DNA of 64,000 bases, taken from an uncultured Clostridia bacterium (GTDB lineage: Bacteria; Bacillota; Clostridia; Christensenellales; Borkfalkiaceae). The stretch covers positions 124,001-188,000 of the forward strand of contig CANRAR010000001.1 in the NCBI GenBank assembly GCA_947628675.1, written 5' to 3'. This document shows positions 50,940 to 59,902 of this stretch, one piece after another (the stretch's first letter is position 1; every line of letters begins with the position of its first letter). The notes beneath the pieces were generated by a model. It had not been told where the DNA came from. It saw only the letters and a list, made by a program, of their open reading frames with translations, and made no database searches. The position numbers and the translations under genes were made by a program.

Positions 50940-53366
50940 ATGAAAAAGAAATTTTCCGTGACGGGAATGACGTGCGCGGCGTGTGCTTCGGGCATTGAGC
51001 GCACCGTGAAAAAACTCGCGGGGGTCTCCTCGTGCGCCGTGTCGCTCATGGGCGAGTGCATGGAGGCGGAGTTCGATGAGAACCTATGCCCCGAGGCGCG
51101 CATCCGCGAGGCGGTCGTCTCCCTCGGCTACGGCATCGGCGACTACGGCGCGGCTTCTCCCCAAAAGAGGGAGAGGCTGACGCTCTTTGTGCGGTTTTGG
51201 GTGTCGCTCGCCCTCCTCGTGCCCGAGATGTACCTTGCGATGGGGCACATGATCTCGGATCGCATCGTGCCGCACGGGTGGCTCAATTACGGCTTTCAAA
51301 TCGCGCTGACGCTCGTAATTCTCGCCGTCAACTACAAATTTTTCGTGAGCGGGGTGCGCGCCGCCCTCAAACTCGTGCCCAATATGGATACGCTCGTGAC
51401 GCTCGGCGCCGCCGTCTCCTTTGTGTACAGCGTCGTCGCGGTGAGCCTCGATGCCTCGACGCATTCGGTGTTCTTCGAGTCGGCGGCGATGATCGTGACG
51501 CTCGTGACGCTCGGGAAGTTCCTCGAGGACAAGAGCAAGAAGCGGACGGGGCGGGAGATCGAGGCGCTCCGCTCCCTCGCGCCCGACACCGTGACGGTGG
51601 AACGGGACGGAGAGCGCCAAACGCTGTCACTTTCCGAGGTGAAGGAGGGGGACACCGTCGTCGTGCGGCAGGGCGAGAGCATCGCCGTGGACGGGACGGT
51701 GATCGAGGGACACGCGTTCGTCGATCAGGCGGCGGTGACGGGCGAGAGCCTGCCCGTGGAACTCGGCGCGGGCGGGAACGCCGTGAGCGCGAGCATCGTG
51801 ACGGGCGGATATTTGAAGATCCGCGCCGAAAAGGTGGGCGAGGATACCATGCTCTCGGGCATCATCCGCATGGTGCAGAGCGCGGGCGCTTCCAAGGCGC
51901 CCATCCAAAAACTTGCGGACAAAGTGGCGGCGGTGTTCGTGCCCATGGTGCTTTCGCTTGCGCTCATCACCTTCATCATCTGGATCTCGGTGACGGGCGA
52001 CGTGTACAGGGCGTTCAACTTCGGCGTGAGCGTCATCGTCATCTCCTGCCCCTGCGCGCTCGGTCTTGCGACGCCCGTTGCGATGATGGCGGCGACGGGC
52101 AGGGGTGCGGCGATGGGGGTGCTCTTCAAGAATGCCGAGGCGTTGCAGCGGTGCGCTTCCCTCTCCGACGTTCTGCTCGACAAGACGGCGACGCTCACCG
52201 AGGGCAAGCCGCGGGTGGTGGAGTTTGAGAGTTTCATTCCCGAAAATGAGGCAATGGGGGTGGCTTTTGCGCTCGAGAGCAAGTTAAATCACCCGCTGGC
52301 GCAGTGCGTGTGTGCGTTCTGCGGCGGGGGCGGTGAGGCGGAGGACGTCGTCTACGAGGAGGGGCGCGGTGCGCGCGGCTCCGTGGACGGGCAGGAGTAC
52401 GTTCTCGGCAACGACAGGATGATGCGGGAGCGGGGCATCCCCTTCGACGAAGCGGCGTTTGCGCGGCGCTCTGCGGAGGGCGAGACGGTGCTGTTTCTCG
52501 CAAAAACTCACAGCGTTTTGGCAATTTTCGCCCTTGCGGACACCATGAAGGAGGGCAGCCGCGCCGCCGTGGACGACCTGCGGGCGCTCGGCGCGACCCC
52601 CTATATGCTGACGGGCGACAACGAGGCGTGTGCGAGGCACATCGCATCGGAGGCGGGCATCGCGGCGGAGAACGTGTACGCGGGGGTGCTTCCCTCGGAT
52701 AAATTGGAGATCGTGCGGGCGCGCATGGCGGCGGAAGCGGGCGCGGGCGCGCGGTGCGTCGCCATGGTGGGGGACGGCATCAACGACGCCCCCGCCCTGA
52801 AGGAGGCCGACGTGGGCATTGCGATGGGAAACGGCACCGACATCGCCATCGAGAGCGCCGACGTGGTGCTCGTGCGGGGCGATCTCAGGGCGGCCGCGCA
52901 TACGGTGCGCCTCGCCAAAAGGACGATGCGCATCATCAAACAGAACCTGTTTTGGGCGTTCTTCTACAACTGCATCGGCATTCCGCTCGCGGCGGGGGCG
53001 CTTTCGACGCTCGGCGTCGTGCTCAATCCCATGATCGCGGCGGCGGCGATGAGCCTTTCGTCCCTCTTCGTGGTGGGGAATGCCCTGCGGCTGACGCGCT
53101 TCATGAAAACAAGACAAAAAAATATTATTTCGGAGGATAATACAATGCAAAAAACTTTGACTGTGGAAGGAATGATGTGCGAGCACTGCGTAAAGCACGT
53201 GACGGATGCGCTTGCCGCCGTGCCCGGCGTCGTGAAGGCTGAGGTGAAACTCGGCAAGAAGGGCAAGCCCGGCACTGCCGTTGTGACGCTTGCGGAAGAG
53301 GTTGCGGGCGAGGCGCTCACCCATGCCGTGGAGGAGGCGGGGTATACCGCCAAGGAGATCGCGTAA
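50940..53366 (+). CDS. copA: Copper-exporting P-type ATPase with C-terminal CopZ domain
   Basis: CopA pumps Cu(I) out of the cytosol. The 808-residue protein has an N-terminal metal-binding domain (GMTCAACAS, Cys12 and Cys15), eight predicted transmembrane helices, CPC at residues 370-372, the phosphorylation site Asp414, TGDNEA and GDGINDAPAL. The signature reads DKTATLT instead of DKTGTLT. After the last helix a linker leads to a second metal-binding domain (GMMCEHC, Cys747 and Cys750). The start at 50940 gives the expected MKKKFSVTGMTC; the frame from 50895 in the track lies inside csoR. Confidence 0.94.
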   Translation: MKKKFSVTGMTCAACASGIERTVKKLAGVSSCAVSLMGECMEAEFDENLCPEARIREAVVSLGYGIGDYGAASPQKRERLTLFVRFWVSLALLVPEMYLAMGHMISDRIVPHGWLNYGFQIALTLVILAVNYKFFVSGVRAALKLVPNMDTLVTLGAAVSFVYSVVAVSLDASTHSVFFESAAMIVTLVTLGKFLEDKSKKRTGREIEALRSLAPDTVTVERDGERQTLSLSEVKEGDTVVVRQGESIAVDGTVIEGHAFVDQAAVTGESLPVELGAGGNAVSASIVTGGYLKIRAEKVGEDTMLSGIIRMVQSAGASKAPIQKLADKVAAVFVPMVLSLALITFIIWISVTGDVYRAFNFGVSVIVISCPCALGLATPVAMMAATGRGAAMGVLFKNAEALQRCASLSDVLLDKTATLTEGKPRVVEFESFIPENEAMGVAFALESKLNHPLAQCVCAFCGGGGEAEDVVYEEGRGARGSVDGQEYVLGNDRMMRERGIPFDEAAFARRSAEGETVLFLAKTHSVLAIFALADTMKEGSRAAVDDLRALGATPYMLTGDNEACARHIASEAGIAAENVYAGVLPSDKLEIVRARMAAEAGAGARCVAMVGDGINDAPALKEADVGIAMGNGTDIAIESADVVLVRGDLRAAAHTVRLAKRTMRIIKQNLFWAFFYNCIGIPLAAGALSTLGVVLNPMIAAAAMSLSSLFVVGNALRLTRFMKTRQKNIISEDNTMQKTLTVEGMMCEHCVKHVTDALAAVPGVVKAEVKLGKKGKPGTAVVTLAEEVAGEALTHAVEEAGYTAKEIA
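53145..53366 (+). CDS. copZ: Copper chaperone CopZ, nested in-frame start inside copA
   Basis: An ATG at 53145, preceded by CGGAGGA at ideal spacing, opens a 73-residue reading frame identical to the C-terminal domain of CopA. The product (MQKTLTVEGMMCEHCVKHV and onward) has the size and fold of a free CopZ, which carries Cu(I) to CopA and CsoR. There is no stop between the copA body and this start, so both a fusion and a free chaperone can be made. The strong ribosome site suggests the free form is real. Confidence 0.65.
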   Translation: MQKTLTVEGMMCEHCVKHVTDALAAVPGVVKAEVKLGKKGKPGTAVVTLAEEVAGEALTHAVEEAGYTAKEIA

Positions 53367-53462
53367 AGGGGCGACTTCCATAGGCGCGGAGTGGCGAGAA
53401 GAAGGCGAGGCGGAAAACTCGCAGCGTTTTCGCGTTTTTGCGGCAAAATTCGGCAAAGGAAG

Positions 53463-53486
53463 CGCGTATGCGCATGAAAGCATATG
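53463..53486. promoter_or_regulatory. Candidate ArsR operator
   Basis: GCGTATGC and GCATATGC form an inverted repeat with one mismatch and an 8-bp centre, overlapping a TATTCT -10-like box just before the arsR-like gene. Confidence 0.45.
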
Positions 53487-53515
53487 CTATTCTGTCATAA
53501 AAAAGAGGTGCTTTT

Positions 53516-53854
53516 ATGGCGGAAACTTTGCTACTCGACAGGCGGACGCAGGGGCTCATTGAGGACTACGTGCCCGAAGGGGAACTGCTGGGCTCCCTCG
53601 TGCGATTTTTTTCCATCTTCTCCGACGAGACGCGGCTGAAAATTTTGTCCGCGCTCGCCATCTCGGAGATGTGCGTGACGGATATTTCGCGTGTCCTCAT
53701 GCTGAACCAGACGACGGTCTCCCACCAACTGCGGTTTTTGAAGGACGCGGGGCTCGTGCGGTGCGAACGGCACGGGAAGATCATCTTTTACTTCTTGCAG
53801 AACGACGTGGTGAACGACGTGCTGTTGAAGGGCGTGGAATTTTTGGGATATTGA
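53516..53854 (+). CDS. ArsR/SmtB-family winged-helix regulator
   Basis: The 112-residue protein has the ArsR fold: an N-terminal helix, FSIFSDETRLKILSALA, the alpha-3 segment SEMCVTDIS, and the recognition helix LNQTTVSHQLRFLKDAGLV followed by a wing. ArsR sensors of soft metals carry ELCVCD in alpha-3; here only the first Cys is kept (EMCVTD), so its ligand is unclear. It sits next to the copper operon, 149 bp after it, and has a putative operator of its own. Confidence 0.9.
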   Translation: MAETLLLDRRTQGLIEDYVPEGELLGSLVRFFSIFSDETRLKILSALAISEMCVTDISRVLMLNQTTVSHQLRFLKDAGLVRCERHGKIIFYFLQNDVVNDVLLKGVEFLGY

Positions 53855-53876
53855 CTAGGGAAAAACAGGATAGGAC

Positions 53877-53906
53877 GCGCCGCGGCTCTTGAAAGCCGCG
53901 GCGCGC
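53877..53906 (+). terminator. Hairpin terminator after the ArsR gene
   Basis: GCGCCGCGGCT pairs with AGCCGCGGCGC over CTTGAA. No long T-run follows. Confidence 0.6.
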
Positions 53907-53923
53907 TGTTGCATGGGAGATAA

Positions 53924-53990
53924 GGGAAGATACACTCGGCGAGCCGCCCGTCCGCTTCCGCGGACGGGCGGCTCGCCTCGGTATGAGGAT
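53924..53990 (-). repeat. GA-hairpin element, copy E7, containing a GCCGCCCGTCCGC hairpin
   Basis: On the minus strand: CCTCATACC, GA, a long stem (GGCGAGCCGCCCGTCCGC and complement, 53939-53976), GA, GTGTATCTTCCC. This copy joins two repeat families: its ends are those of E1 and E6, and its hairpin core is that of the hairpins at 24929 and 30993. GGTATGAG motifs recur just after it, near 54001 and 54020. Confidence 0.75.
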
Positions 53991-54066
53991 GGGGGAGGCG
54001 GTATGAGGACGGGCGGGGCGGTATGAGAGCGGCGCGGAAAGTCGGCGGGGAATTTGCGCGAAAGTG

Positions 54067-54095
54067 TTGAAAAACCGCGCAAAGTCGTGTATAAT
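54067..54095 (+). promoter_or_regulatory. Promoter of the uvrC operon
   Basis: TTGAAA, 17 bp, TATAAT. The predicted start is near 54102. Confidence 0.8.
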
Positions 54096-54101
54096 GGTAT
54101 T

Positions 54102-54167
54102 ATGGAAAAAGTACACCCGCGCGGAGAATGGATCTCGGCGAACGGCGGGGAATTACCATATCCATGA
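54102..54167 (+). CDS. Candidate leaderless 21-residue leader peptide before uvrC
   Basis: An ATG lies exactly 7 bases after the -10, at the predicted first base of the mRNA. The reading frame encodes MEKVHPRGEWISANGGELPY and one more Pro, then stops 39 bp before uvrC. There is no Shine-Dalgarno. It could be chance, but the coincidence with the transcription start is notable. Confidence 0.25.
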   Translation: MEKVHPRGEWISANGGELPYP

Positions 54168-54206
54168 GGGTGCGGCGCGAAAATCTTTCGGCGGCACGGA
54201 GTTGGC

Positions 54207-56018
54207 ATGAGTGAAGATGTACTGCGCGAAAAGTTAAAACTTCTTCCCGATTCGCCCGGCGTGTATATCATGCTGGATAGGGACGGCGTCGTCATCTACG
54301 TCGGCAAGGCGCGCGTCCTCAAAAACCGTGTGCGGCAGTACTTCCACGCCTCCGAAAAGCCCGTAAAAGTGCAGGCCATGGTGGAGCAGATCGCCGACTT
54401 TGCCTACGTCGTCACCCCGTCCGAGGTGGATGCGCTCTCCCTCGAGAATACCTACATCAAGAAGTACAAGCCCAAGTACAACATCCTCCTCAAGGACGAC
54501 AAGACCTATCCCTATATCAAGTTGCACACCAAGGAGGAGTTTCCGCGCATCTCCATTACCCGCCGCATTAAAAAAGACGGCAAGTATTTCGGGCCGTTTA
54601 TGCAGGGCATCAACTGTAAGGACATCGTGGACGTGTGCGCGAAGGTGTACAACATCCGCACGTGCAATGTTGCCATCACCGAGAAGGAGAAAAAGCCCTG
54701 CCTCAACTATCACCTGCACCGCTGCCTTGCGCCGTGCGCGCACCTCGTGACGAAGGAGGAATACGCCGCGCGCGTGGAGAAGGCCGTTGGGTTTCTCTCG
54801 GGGGACTACGAGGAGGCGGAGCGCATCCTGCGCGAGAAGATGCAGAAATTCGCCGAGGAGGAGCAGTTCGAACTCGCCCTCGACTACCGCAACAAGATCA
54901 ATATGCTCTCGGGGCTCAAACTTCGCCGCATTACGGCGATGCCCAAGGACGTGGACGCCGACATCTGGGCGTTTGCCTCCAACGGGCTGTATGCGTGTAT
55001 CAGTCTTTTGGTGACGCGCAAGGGCATCATGCAGGGCAGCCGCAACTTTCCCCTCGAGGAGGGGGCGGGCGAGGCGGCCGAGAGTTTTACGAGTTTCCTC
55101 ACCCAATACTATGCCGCCCACGAACTGCCGCATGAACTCGTGTTGGAGGGCGAGGCGGACGATGCGCTCTTCCGCGGCTACGCAAAAAGCGAGCGGGGCA
55201 AGAATGTGGAGATCGTGCGCCCCAAGGCGGGCGTGAAGCGCGAACTCGCCGACATGGCCGCGAAGAACGCGAAGGAGTACCTCGAAAAGGCGGTCTCCGC
55301 CATTGCGCACAAAAACGACATGACCCGCCTCGCGTGTGAACGGCTGCAAGCGCTTCTCGGCTTGAAGCGCTACCCCCGCCGCATGGAGTGCTACGATATT
55401 TCGGATATTTCGGGCGTGGACAAGGTGGGCAGCATGGTGGTGTTCACCGACGGCGAGGCGGATAAGTACGAGTACCGGCGGTTCCGCATCAAGACGGTGG
55501 AGGGGGCGAACGACTTTGCCTCCCTGCAAGAAGTTTTGCGGCGGCGGCTTGCAAAACTCGGCACCGACGAGGAGGAGCGCTTCGCCCGCCCAGACCTCGT
55601 CGTCATCGACGGCGGCAAGGGGCAACTCTCCGCGGTGAAACAGGTCTTTGACGACATGGGGGTGGAAAATATCGACCTCATCTCCCTCGCCAAGCAGGAG
55701 GAAGAGGTGTTCACCCTGCATTCGGACGAGCCCGTGCGCATCGATCGGCGCGACTACGCCCTGAAGACGTTGCAACGCATCCGCGACGAGGCACACCGCT
55801 TCGCCATCACATATTTCCGCAACCTGCACTCCAAGCGGTCGCTTTCCTCCGTGCTCGAGGAGATCGACGGCGTGGGCAAGCGCAAGCGGGCGGCGCTGAT
55901 GCAAAAGTTCGGCACTCTCTCCTCCATCATCGGCGCGAGCGAGAGGGAACTCGCCTCCGTGGAGGGCATCGGCCCCGAACTTGCGGGGCGCATCAAGCGC
56001 TATTTCGATACATTATGA
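54207..56018 (+). CDS. uvrC: Excinuclease ABC subunit C
   Basis: UvrC makes both incisions around DNA lesions after UvrAB loading. The 603-residue protein has the GIY-YIG domain (PGVYIMLDRDGVVIYVGKA) at residue 16, a UVR motif (EEQFELALDYRNKINML), the RNase H-like 5'-incision domain (YDISDISGVDKVGSMVVF, VIDGGKGQLS), and C-terminal helix-hairpin-helix repeats. Length is standard. It overlaps the HAD gene by 4 bp and heads a five-gene run of tightly packed genes. Confidence 0.97.
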   Translation: MSEDVLREKLKLLPDSPGVYIMLDRDGVVIYVGKARVLKNRVRQYFHASEKPVKVQAMVEQIADFAYVVTPSEVDALSLENTYIKKYKPKYNILLKDDKTYPYIKLHTKEEFPRISITRRIKKDGKYFGPFMQGINCKDIVDVCAKVYNIRTCNVAITEKEKKPCLNYHLHRCLAPCAHLVTKEEYAARVEKAVGFLSGDYEEAERILREKMQKFAEEEQFELALDYRNKINMLSGLKLRRITAMPKDVDADIWAFASNGLYACISLLVTRKGIMQGSRNFPLEEGAGEAAESFTSFLTQYYAAHELPHELVLEGEADDALFRGYAKSERGKNVEIVRPKAGVKRELADMAAKNAKEYLEKAVSAIAHKNDMTRLACERLQALLGLKRYPRRMECYDISDISGVDKVGSMVVFTDGEADKYEYRRFRIKTVEGANDFASLQEVLRRRLAKLGTDEEERFARPDLVVIDGGKGQLSAVKQVFDDMGVENIDLISLAKQEEEVFTLHSDEPVRIDRRDYALKTLQRIRDEAHRFAITYFRNLHSKRSLSSVLEEIDGVGKRKRAALMQKFGTLSSIIGASERELASVEGIGPELAGRIKRYFDTL

Positions 56019-56827
56019 GATATTCCATGTTTTTATCCGATTTCGACGGGACGCTCGTGCGCGCCGACGGGACGGTTTCAAAGAGGAACAAGGACGCCAT
56101 TGCGCGCTACCGCGCGGCGGGGGGCGTGTTTGCCGTGTGCACGGGGCGGATGCTCACCTCCATTGTGCCGCGGCTCAAAGAACTGGGGCTCGCAGACGGG
56201 CTCGCCGTCGCCTTCCAGGGGGCGACCATCGCGGACGTTGCGACGGGCAAACTTTTGAAGGACGAGGGGTTTTCCGAGGAGGACGCGCTGAAAGTTGTGC
56301 GGCTTCTCGAGGCCGAAGATGTGCACATTCACATCTATACCGTGGACGCGCTGTACGCGAACCGAGACGACGAACTTCTGCGCATCTATGAGGAAATTTG
56401 CCGTGTGCGGAGAACTGCCGTTATCGAGAAACTTTCGGCGTTCATCGAGGAGAAGCACCCGCGCGTCGTGAAGGCGCTCGCCATGGTGGAGCCCGAGAAG
56501 AAGGCGGCGCTTGCGGCGCGGCTCTCTGCGGCGCTCGGGGACAGGTTCTTTGTGACGTGCTCCTCCGACTGGCTCGTGGAGGTGATGCCCGCCGGGCAGG
56601 ACAAGGCGTCCGCGGTGGAGTTTCTCTCAAACTATTACCGTGTGCCGCGGGAAAAAATTGCCGCCATCGGCGACCAACTCAACGACTTGCCCCTCTTGCG
56701 GGCGGCGGGCGGGCGGTTCGCCGTGGAGAACGCCGAGGAAGAACTGAAAAGTCAGGCGACCGTCGTGCCCTCCTGCGAGGAGGACGGCGTCGCGTATGCC
56801 ATAGAAAACTTTGCGATGGGAGATTAG
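56015..56827 (+). CDS. Cof-type HAD-superfamily phosphatase
   Basis: The 270-residue protein has HAD motif I (FLSDFDGTLV) with nucleophile Asp9, motif II (VCTGRM), and the C-terminal QDKASAVEFL with GDQLNDLPLL. The type IIB cap domain lies in the middle. Such enzymes dephosphorylate sugar phosphates or flavin precursors; the substrate cannot be read from sequence. It overlaps uvrC by 4 bp and precedes hprK by one base. Confidence 0.92.
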   Translation: MRYSMFLSDFDGTLVRADGTVSKRNKDAIARYRAAGGVFAVCTGRMLTSIVPRLKELGLADGLAVAFQGATIADVATGKLLKDEGFSEEDALKVVRLLEAEDVHIHIYTVDALYANRDDELLRIYEEICRVRRTAVIEKLSAFIEEKHPRVVKALAMVEPEKKAALAARLSAALGDRFFVTCSSDWLVEVMPAGQDKASAVEFLSNYYRVPREKIAAIGDQLNDLPLLRAAGGRFAVENAEEELKSQATVVPSCEEDGVAYAIENFAMGD

Positions 56828-56828
56828 G

Positions 56829-57755
56829 ATGAACGATACGTTTTTGCCGCAAGAGACCGTCATGCTCGACCAATTTGCCTTTGACCTCAACCTCGAATTG
56901 CTGTACGCGGGGCGGGGGATCATCACGCTCACCAATTCGAGCGTGGATCGGCCGGGATTGCGGCTTGCGGGGTTCTTCAATTTTTATGAATCGCAACGCA
57001 TCATGCTCATCGGGCTCACCGAGCACGAGTATATGCGCTCGCTCTCCGAGGGGGAACGCGTGGAAAAATTGGGGCGGCTCTTCGACTGCGGGGAGATCCC
57101 CTGCGTCATCTTTGCGCGCGATCTGCCTGTGCTTCCCGAGTTTATGGATCAGGCGCGGCGGACGGGAACGCCCGTCTTCCGCACGGGCAAGATGACGACG
57201 AGCATCATGGCCGATCTCTGCCTCTATTTGGGGCGGCTGCTTGCGCCCGTCACCACCATTCACGGCGGGCTCCTCGACGTGTTCGGCGCGGGCATTTTGC
57301 TCGTGGGCGAGAGCGGCGTCGGCAAGAGCGAGACGGCGATGGAACTCATCAAGCGCGGACACCGCCTCGTCGCCGACGACTCCGTCGTCATCAAGCGCAT
57401 CGAGAAGGGGCTTATCGGCTCCGCGCCCGAGCGCATCCGCTACTTCATGGAACTGAGAGGCATCGGTATCATCAACGTCAAGAATATGTACGGCTCGGGC
57501 TCGGTGCTCGGCGAGAAAGAGGTGGAACTCGAAATTTTCCTCGAACACTGGAAGCAGGGCAAGGAGTACGACCGCATCGGCGGCAACGGGGACTTTGACG
57601 ATATCCTCGGTGTACAGGTGCCACGCATCACCGTGCCCGTCTCCCCCGGGCGGAACCTCGCCATCCTCATCGAGGTGGCGGCGCGCAACTACCGCTTGAA
57701 GAGCATGGGCTACGACGCGGCGCAGGAACTCATTCAGCGCACCATCGGAAGATGA
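56829..57755 (+). CDS. hprK: HPr kinase/phosphorylase
   Basis: HprK phosphorylates HPr at Ser46 and removes that phosphate again, driving carbon catabolite control in Gram-positive bacteria. The 308-residue protein has Walker A GESGVGKSETA at about residue 158 and the family signature MELRGIGIINVKNMYG. The start at 56829 is one base after the HAD stop; the track start at 56811 lies within that gene. It overlaps the U32 peptidase by 4 bp. Confidence 0.97.
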   Translation: MNDTFLPQETVMLDQFAFDLNLELLYAGRGIITLTNSSVDRPGLRLAGFFNFYESQRIMLIGLTEHEYMRSLSEGERVEKLGRLFDCGEIPCVIFARDLPVLPEFMDQARRTGTPVFRTGKMTTSIMADLCLYLGRLLAPVTTIHGGLLDVFGAGILLVGESGVGKSETAMELIKRGHRLVADDSVVIKRIEKGLIGSAPERIRYFMELRGIGIINVKNMYGSGSVLGEKEVELEIFLEHWKQGKEYDRIGGNGDFDDILGVQVPRITVPVSPGRNLAILIEVAARNYRLKSMGYDAAQELIQRTIGR

Positions 57756-59902
57756 AATGTGAACTTTTAGCCCCCGCGGGGGACGAACACACGGCGTACT
57801 TGGCGCTCGATGCGGGCGCGGACGCCGTCTATTTGGGACTCACGAGGTTTTCCGCTCGCTCTGCGGCGGAAAATTTTGACGTTTCCGCCCTCTCGCGCGT
57901 GACGGCGTACGCCCACCTCTTGGGCGCGAAGGTGTACGTCGCCCTCAATACTTTGGTGAAGGACGGCGAGATGGACGATTTTTTCGCCTCCGCCGTTGCG
58001 GCGTGGAATGCGGGCGCGGACGCTCTTTTGGTGCAGGATATTTTTCTGGGGCACGAACTCAAAAAACTGTACCCCGAAATCGTGTTGCACCTCTCCACGC
58101 AGGGCGGCTGCTGCAACGTGTACGGCGCGGAGATCGCAAAACGCTACGGGTTTTCGCGCGCGGTGCTCGCCCGCGAGACGCCCATCGAGGAGATAAGAGC
58201 CATCTCGGAGATCATTGAGACGGAGGTCTTCGTGCAGGGGGCGCTCTGCACTTGTTTTTCGGGGCAGTGCTACTTTTCCTCCTTCGCGGGAAACAACAGC
58301 GGCAACCGCGGCAGGTGTAAGCAGCCCTGCCGCATGAAGTATAAAATTGACGGGATGGGGTGCGAAAAACCCGCCTACGCCCTCTCCCTCTCCGACCTCT
58401 CCGTGGGGGAGAAAATAGAGGAACTTGCGGCGGCGGGCGCCGTCTCCTTCAAGATCGAGGGGCGGATGCGCCGACCCGAATATGTGGCGGCGGCGGTGAA
58501 ATACTACCGCGCCCTGCTCGCGGGAAGGGACGCGCGGACGGAATTTTCAAACTTGATGCGCGCCTACAACCGCGGCGACTATACCCGCGGGCTCGCCTTC
58601 GGGCAGGACGAGCGGCTTTTATCGCGCAACGTGCAGGGACACATCGGCGAGAAGGTGGGCGAAGTTTCCCTCGTCGGCGGGCGGTATTTTTGCCGCTCGG
58701 ACTACGCGGGGCGGCGCGGCGACGCCTTCAAAATTTTGCGCGGCGGTTTGGAAGTGGGCGGCGCGAGTTTTTTGTTGCCCGCGCGCGGGGGCTTTTTGCT
58801 CTCCTCCGAAAAGAAACTGTATGCGGGCGACGAGGTGCGCCTGACGACGGACAGCGGGGCGGGCGAACGGCTGTTCTCCGACAAGAAAAAGCGCGGCGTC
58901 TGCGTGGCTCTGCGCATTGTGGCGGGGGAGAAGCCCCGCGCGACGTGCGAGGGGTTGACGTTTGAGGGGGAGATACCCGTGCCCGAGGCGCGGCGCGCAC
59001 CGCTCACCGCGGAAAACATTGTAACTTGCTTTTCCAAGACGGACGGCCTCCCGTTCGAGCCGCAAGTTTCCGTGGAGACGGAGGGCGCGTTTCTCACGTT
59101 CGGCGCGCTCAACGCCTTCCGCCGTGCCTTCTATTCGGCGCTCGCCGCCCATCTCGTTCCCGCCCGCGAGCCGCTGACGTTGCGGCTTCCGCAGTGCAGC
59201 GTGGAGAAGAGGAGCGGGCGCAAAATAGCCGCCATTGCGGAGGGGGAGACGGACGCCGACATCTGCATTGTAAAGCCGCGCGACTACACGCACGTGGAGC
59301 GGCCGAAGCGCGCCGCCTACCTCTACCTGCCGCCCCTCTTTACGGCGAGGGACGAGGCGGAAATCGCCAATATATTGCCACTTTTTGAGGGAATTTACTG
59401 CGAGGGGACGTACGGCATCGCCCTCGCCGAGAAGTACGATTTGAAACTATTCGCGGGGGTGGGGTTCAACCTCACCAACCGCTTTGCAGTCGCGGGCGTG
59501 AAGGATGCGGGGGCGGAATATTTCGTCCTCTCCAAGGAAATTTCGGGCGCCGAACAGCGGGCGCTCATGGCGGACGGGGCGTTCTGCCTCGCCTACGGCA
59601 ATATTAAGACGATGGATCTTTGCTACTGCCCGTTCGGGAAGAAATGCGACTCCTGTGAGGGGCGGTGGCGGTACACGCTTATTGACGAGGCGGGCAGGAA
59701 GTTCCCCCTGCGCCGCTACCGCATGGGGGGCACGTGCCGCTTTGAAGTGTACAACTGCGCGCCGCTCGCCGCCGACGGGGGCGGAAACGTGCTTGCGGAT
59801 TGCTCGCTCGGCGACGCGCGGGCGTGGATTTTACGGGCAAGGAAGGGCGATACCGACGTCCCCGGGGCGACCCGCGGACATTTCGACAGGAGTTTTTTAT
59901 GA
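57752..59902 (+). CDS. U32-family peptidase, RlhA-like
   Basis: The 716-residue protein has the U32 domain: LLAPAGDEHTAYLALDAGADAVYLG at the N-terminus and the signature VQGALCTCFSGQCYFSS with SGNRGRCKQPCR. A DUF3656-type C-terminal region follows. In E. coli, RlhA of this type hydroxylates C2501 of 23S rRNA; related proteins modify tRNA. So an RNA hydroxylation role is more likely than proteolysis, though this is by homology. It overlaps both neighbours by 4 bp. Confidence 0.88.
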   Translation: MKCELLAPAGDEHTAYLALDAGADAVYLGLTRFSARSAAENFDVSALSRVTAYAHLLGAKVYVALNTLVKDGEMDDFFASAVAAWNAGADALLVQDIFLGHELKKLYPEIVLHLSTQGGCCNVYGAEIAKRYGFSRAVLARETPIEEIRAISEIIETEVFVQGALCTCFSGQCYFSSFAGNNSGNRGRCKQPCRMKYKIDGMGCEKPAYALSLSDLSVGEKIEELAAAGAVSFKIEGRMRRPEYVAAAVKYYRALLAGRDARTEFSNLMRAYNRGDYTRGLAFGQDERLLSRNVQGHIGEKVGEVSLVGGRYFCRSDYAGRRGDAFKILRGGLEVGGASFLLPARGGFLLSSEKKLYAGDEVRLTTDSGAGERLFSDKKKRGVCVALRIVAGEKPRATCEGLTFEGEIPVPEARRAPLTAENIVTCFSKTDGLPFEPQVSVETEGAFLTFGALNAFRRAFYSALAAHLVPAREPLTLRLPQCSVEKRSGRKIAAIAEGETDADICIVKPRDYTHVERPKRAAYLYLPPLFTARDEAEIANILPLFEGIYCEGTYGIALAEKYDLKLFAGVGFNLTNRFAVAGVKDAGAEYFVLSKEISGAEQRALMADGAFCLAYGNIKTMDLCYCPFGKKCDSCEGRWRYTLIDEAGRKFPLRRYRMGGTCRFEVYNCAPLAADGGGNVLADCSLGDARAWILRARKGDTDVPGATRGHFDRSFL

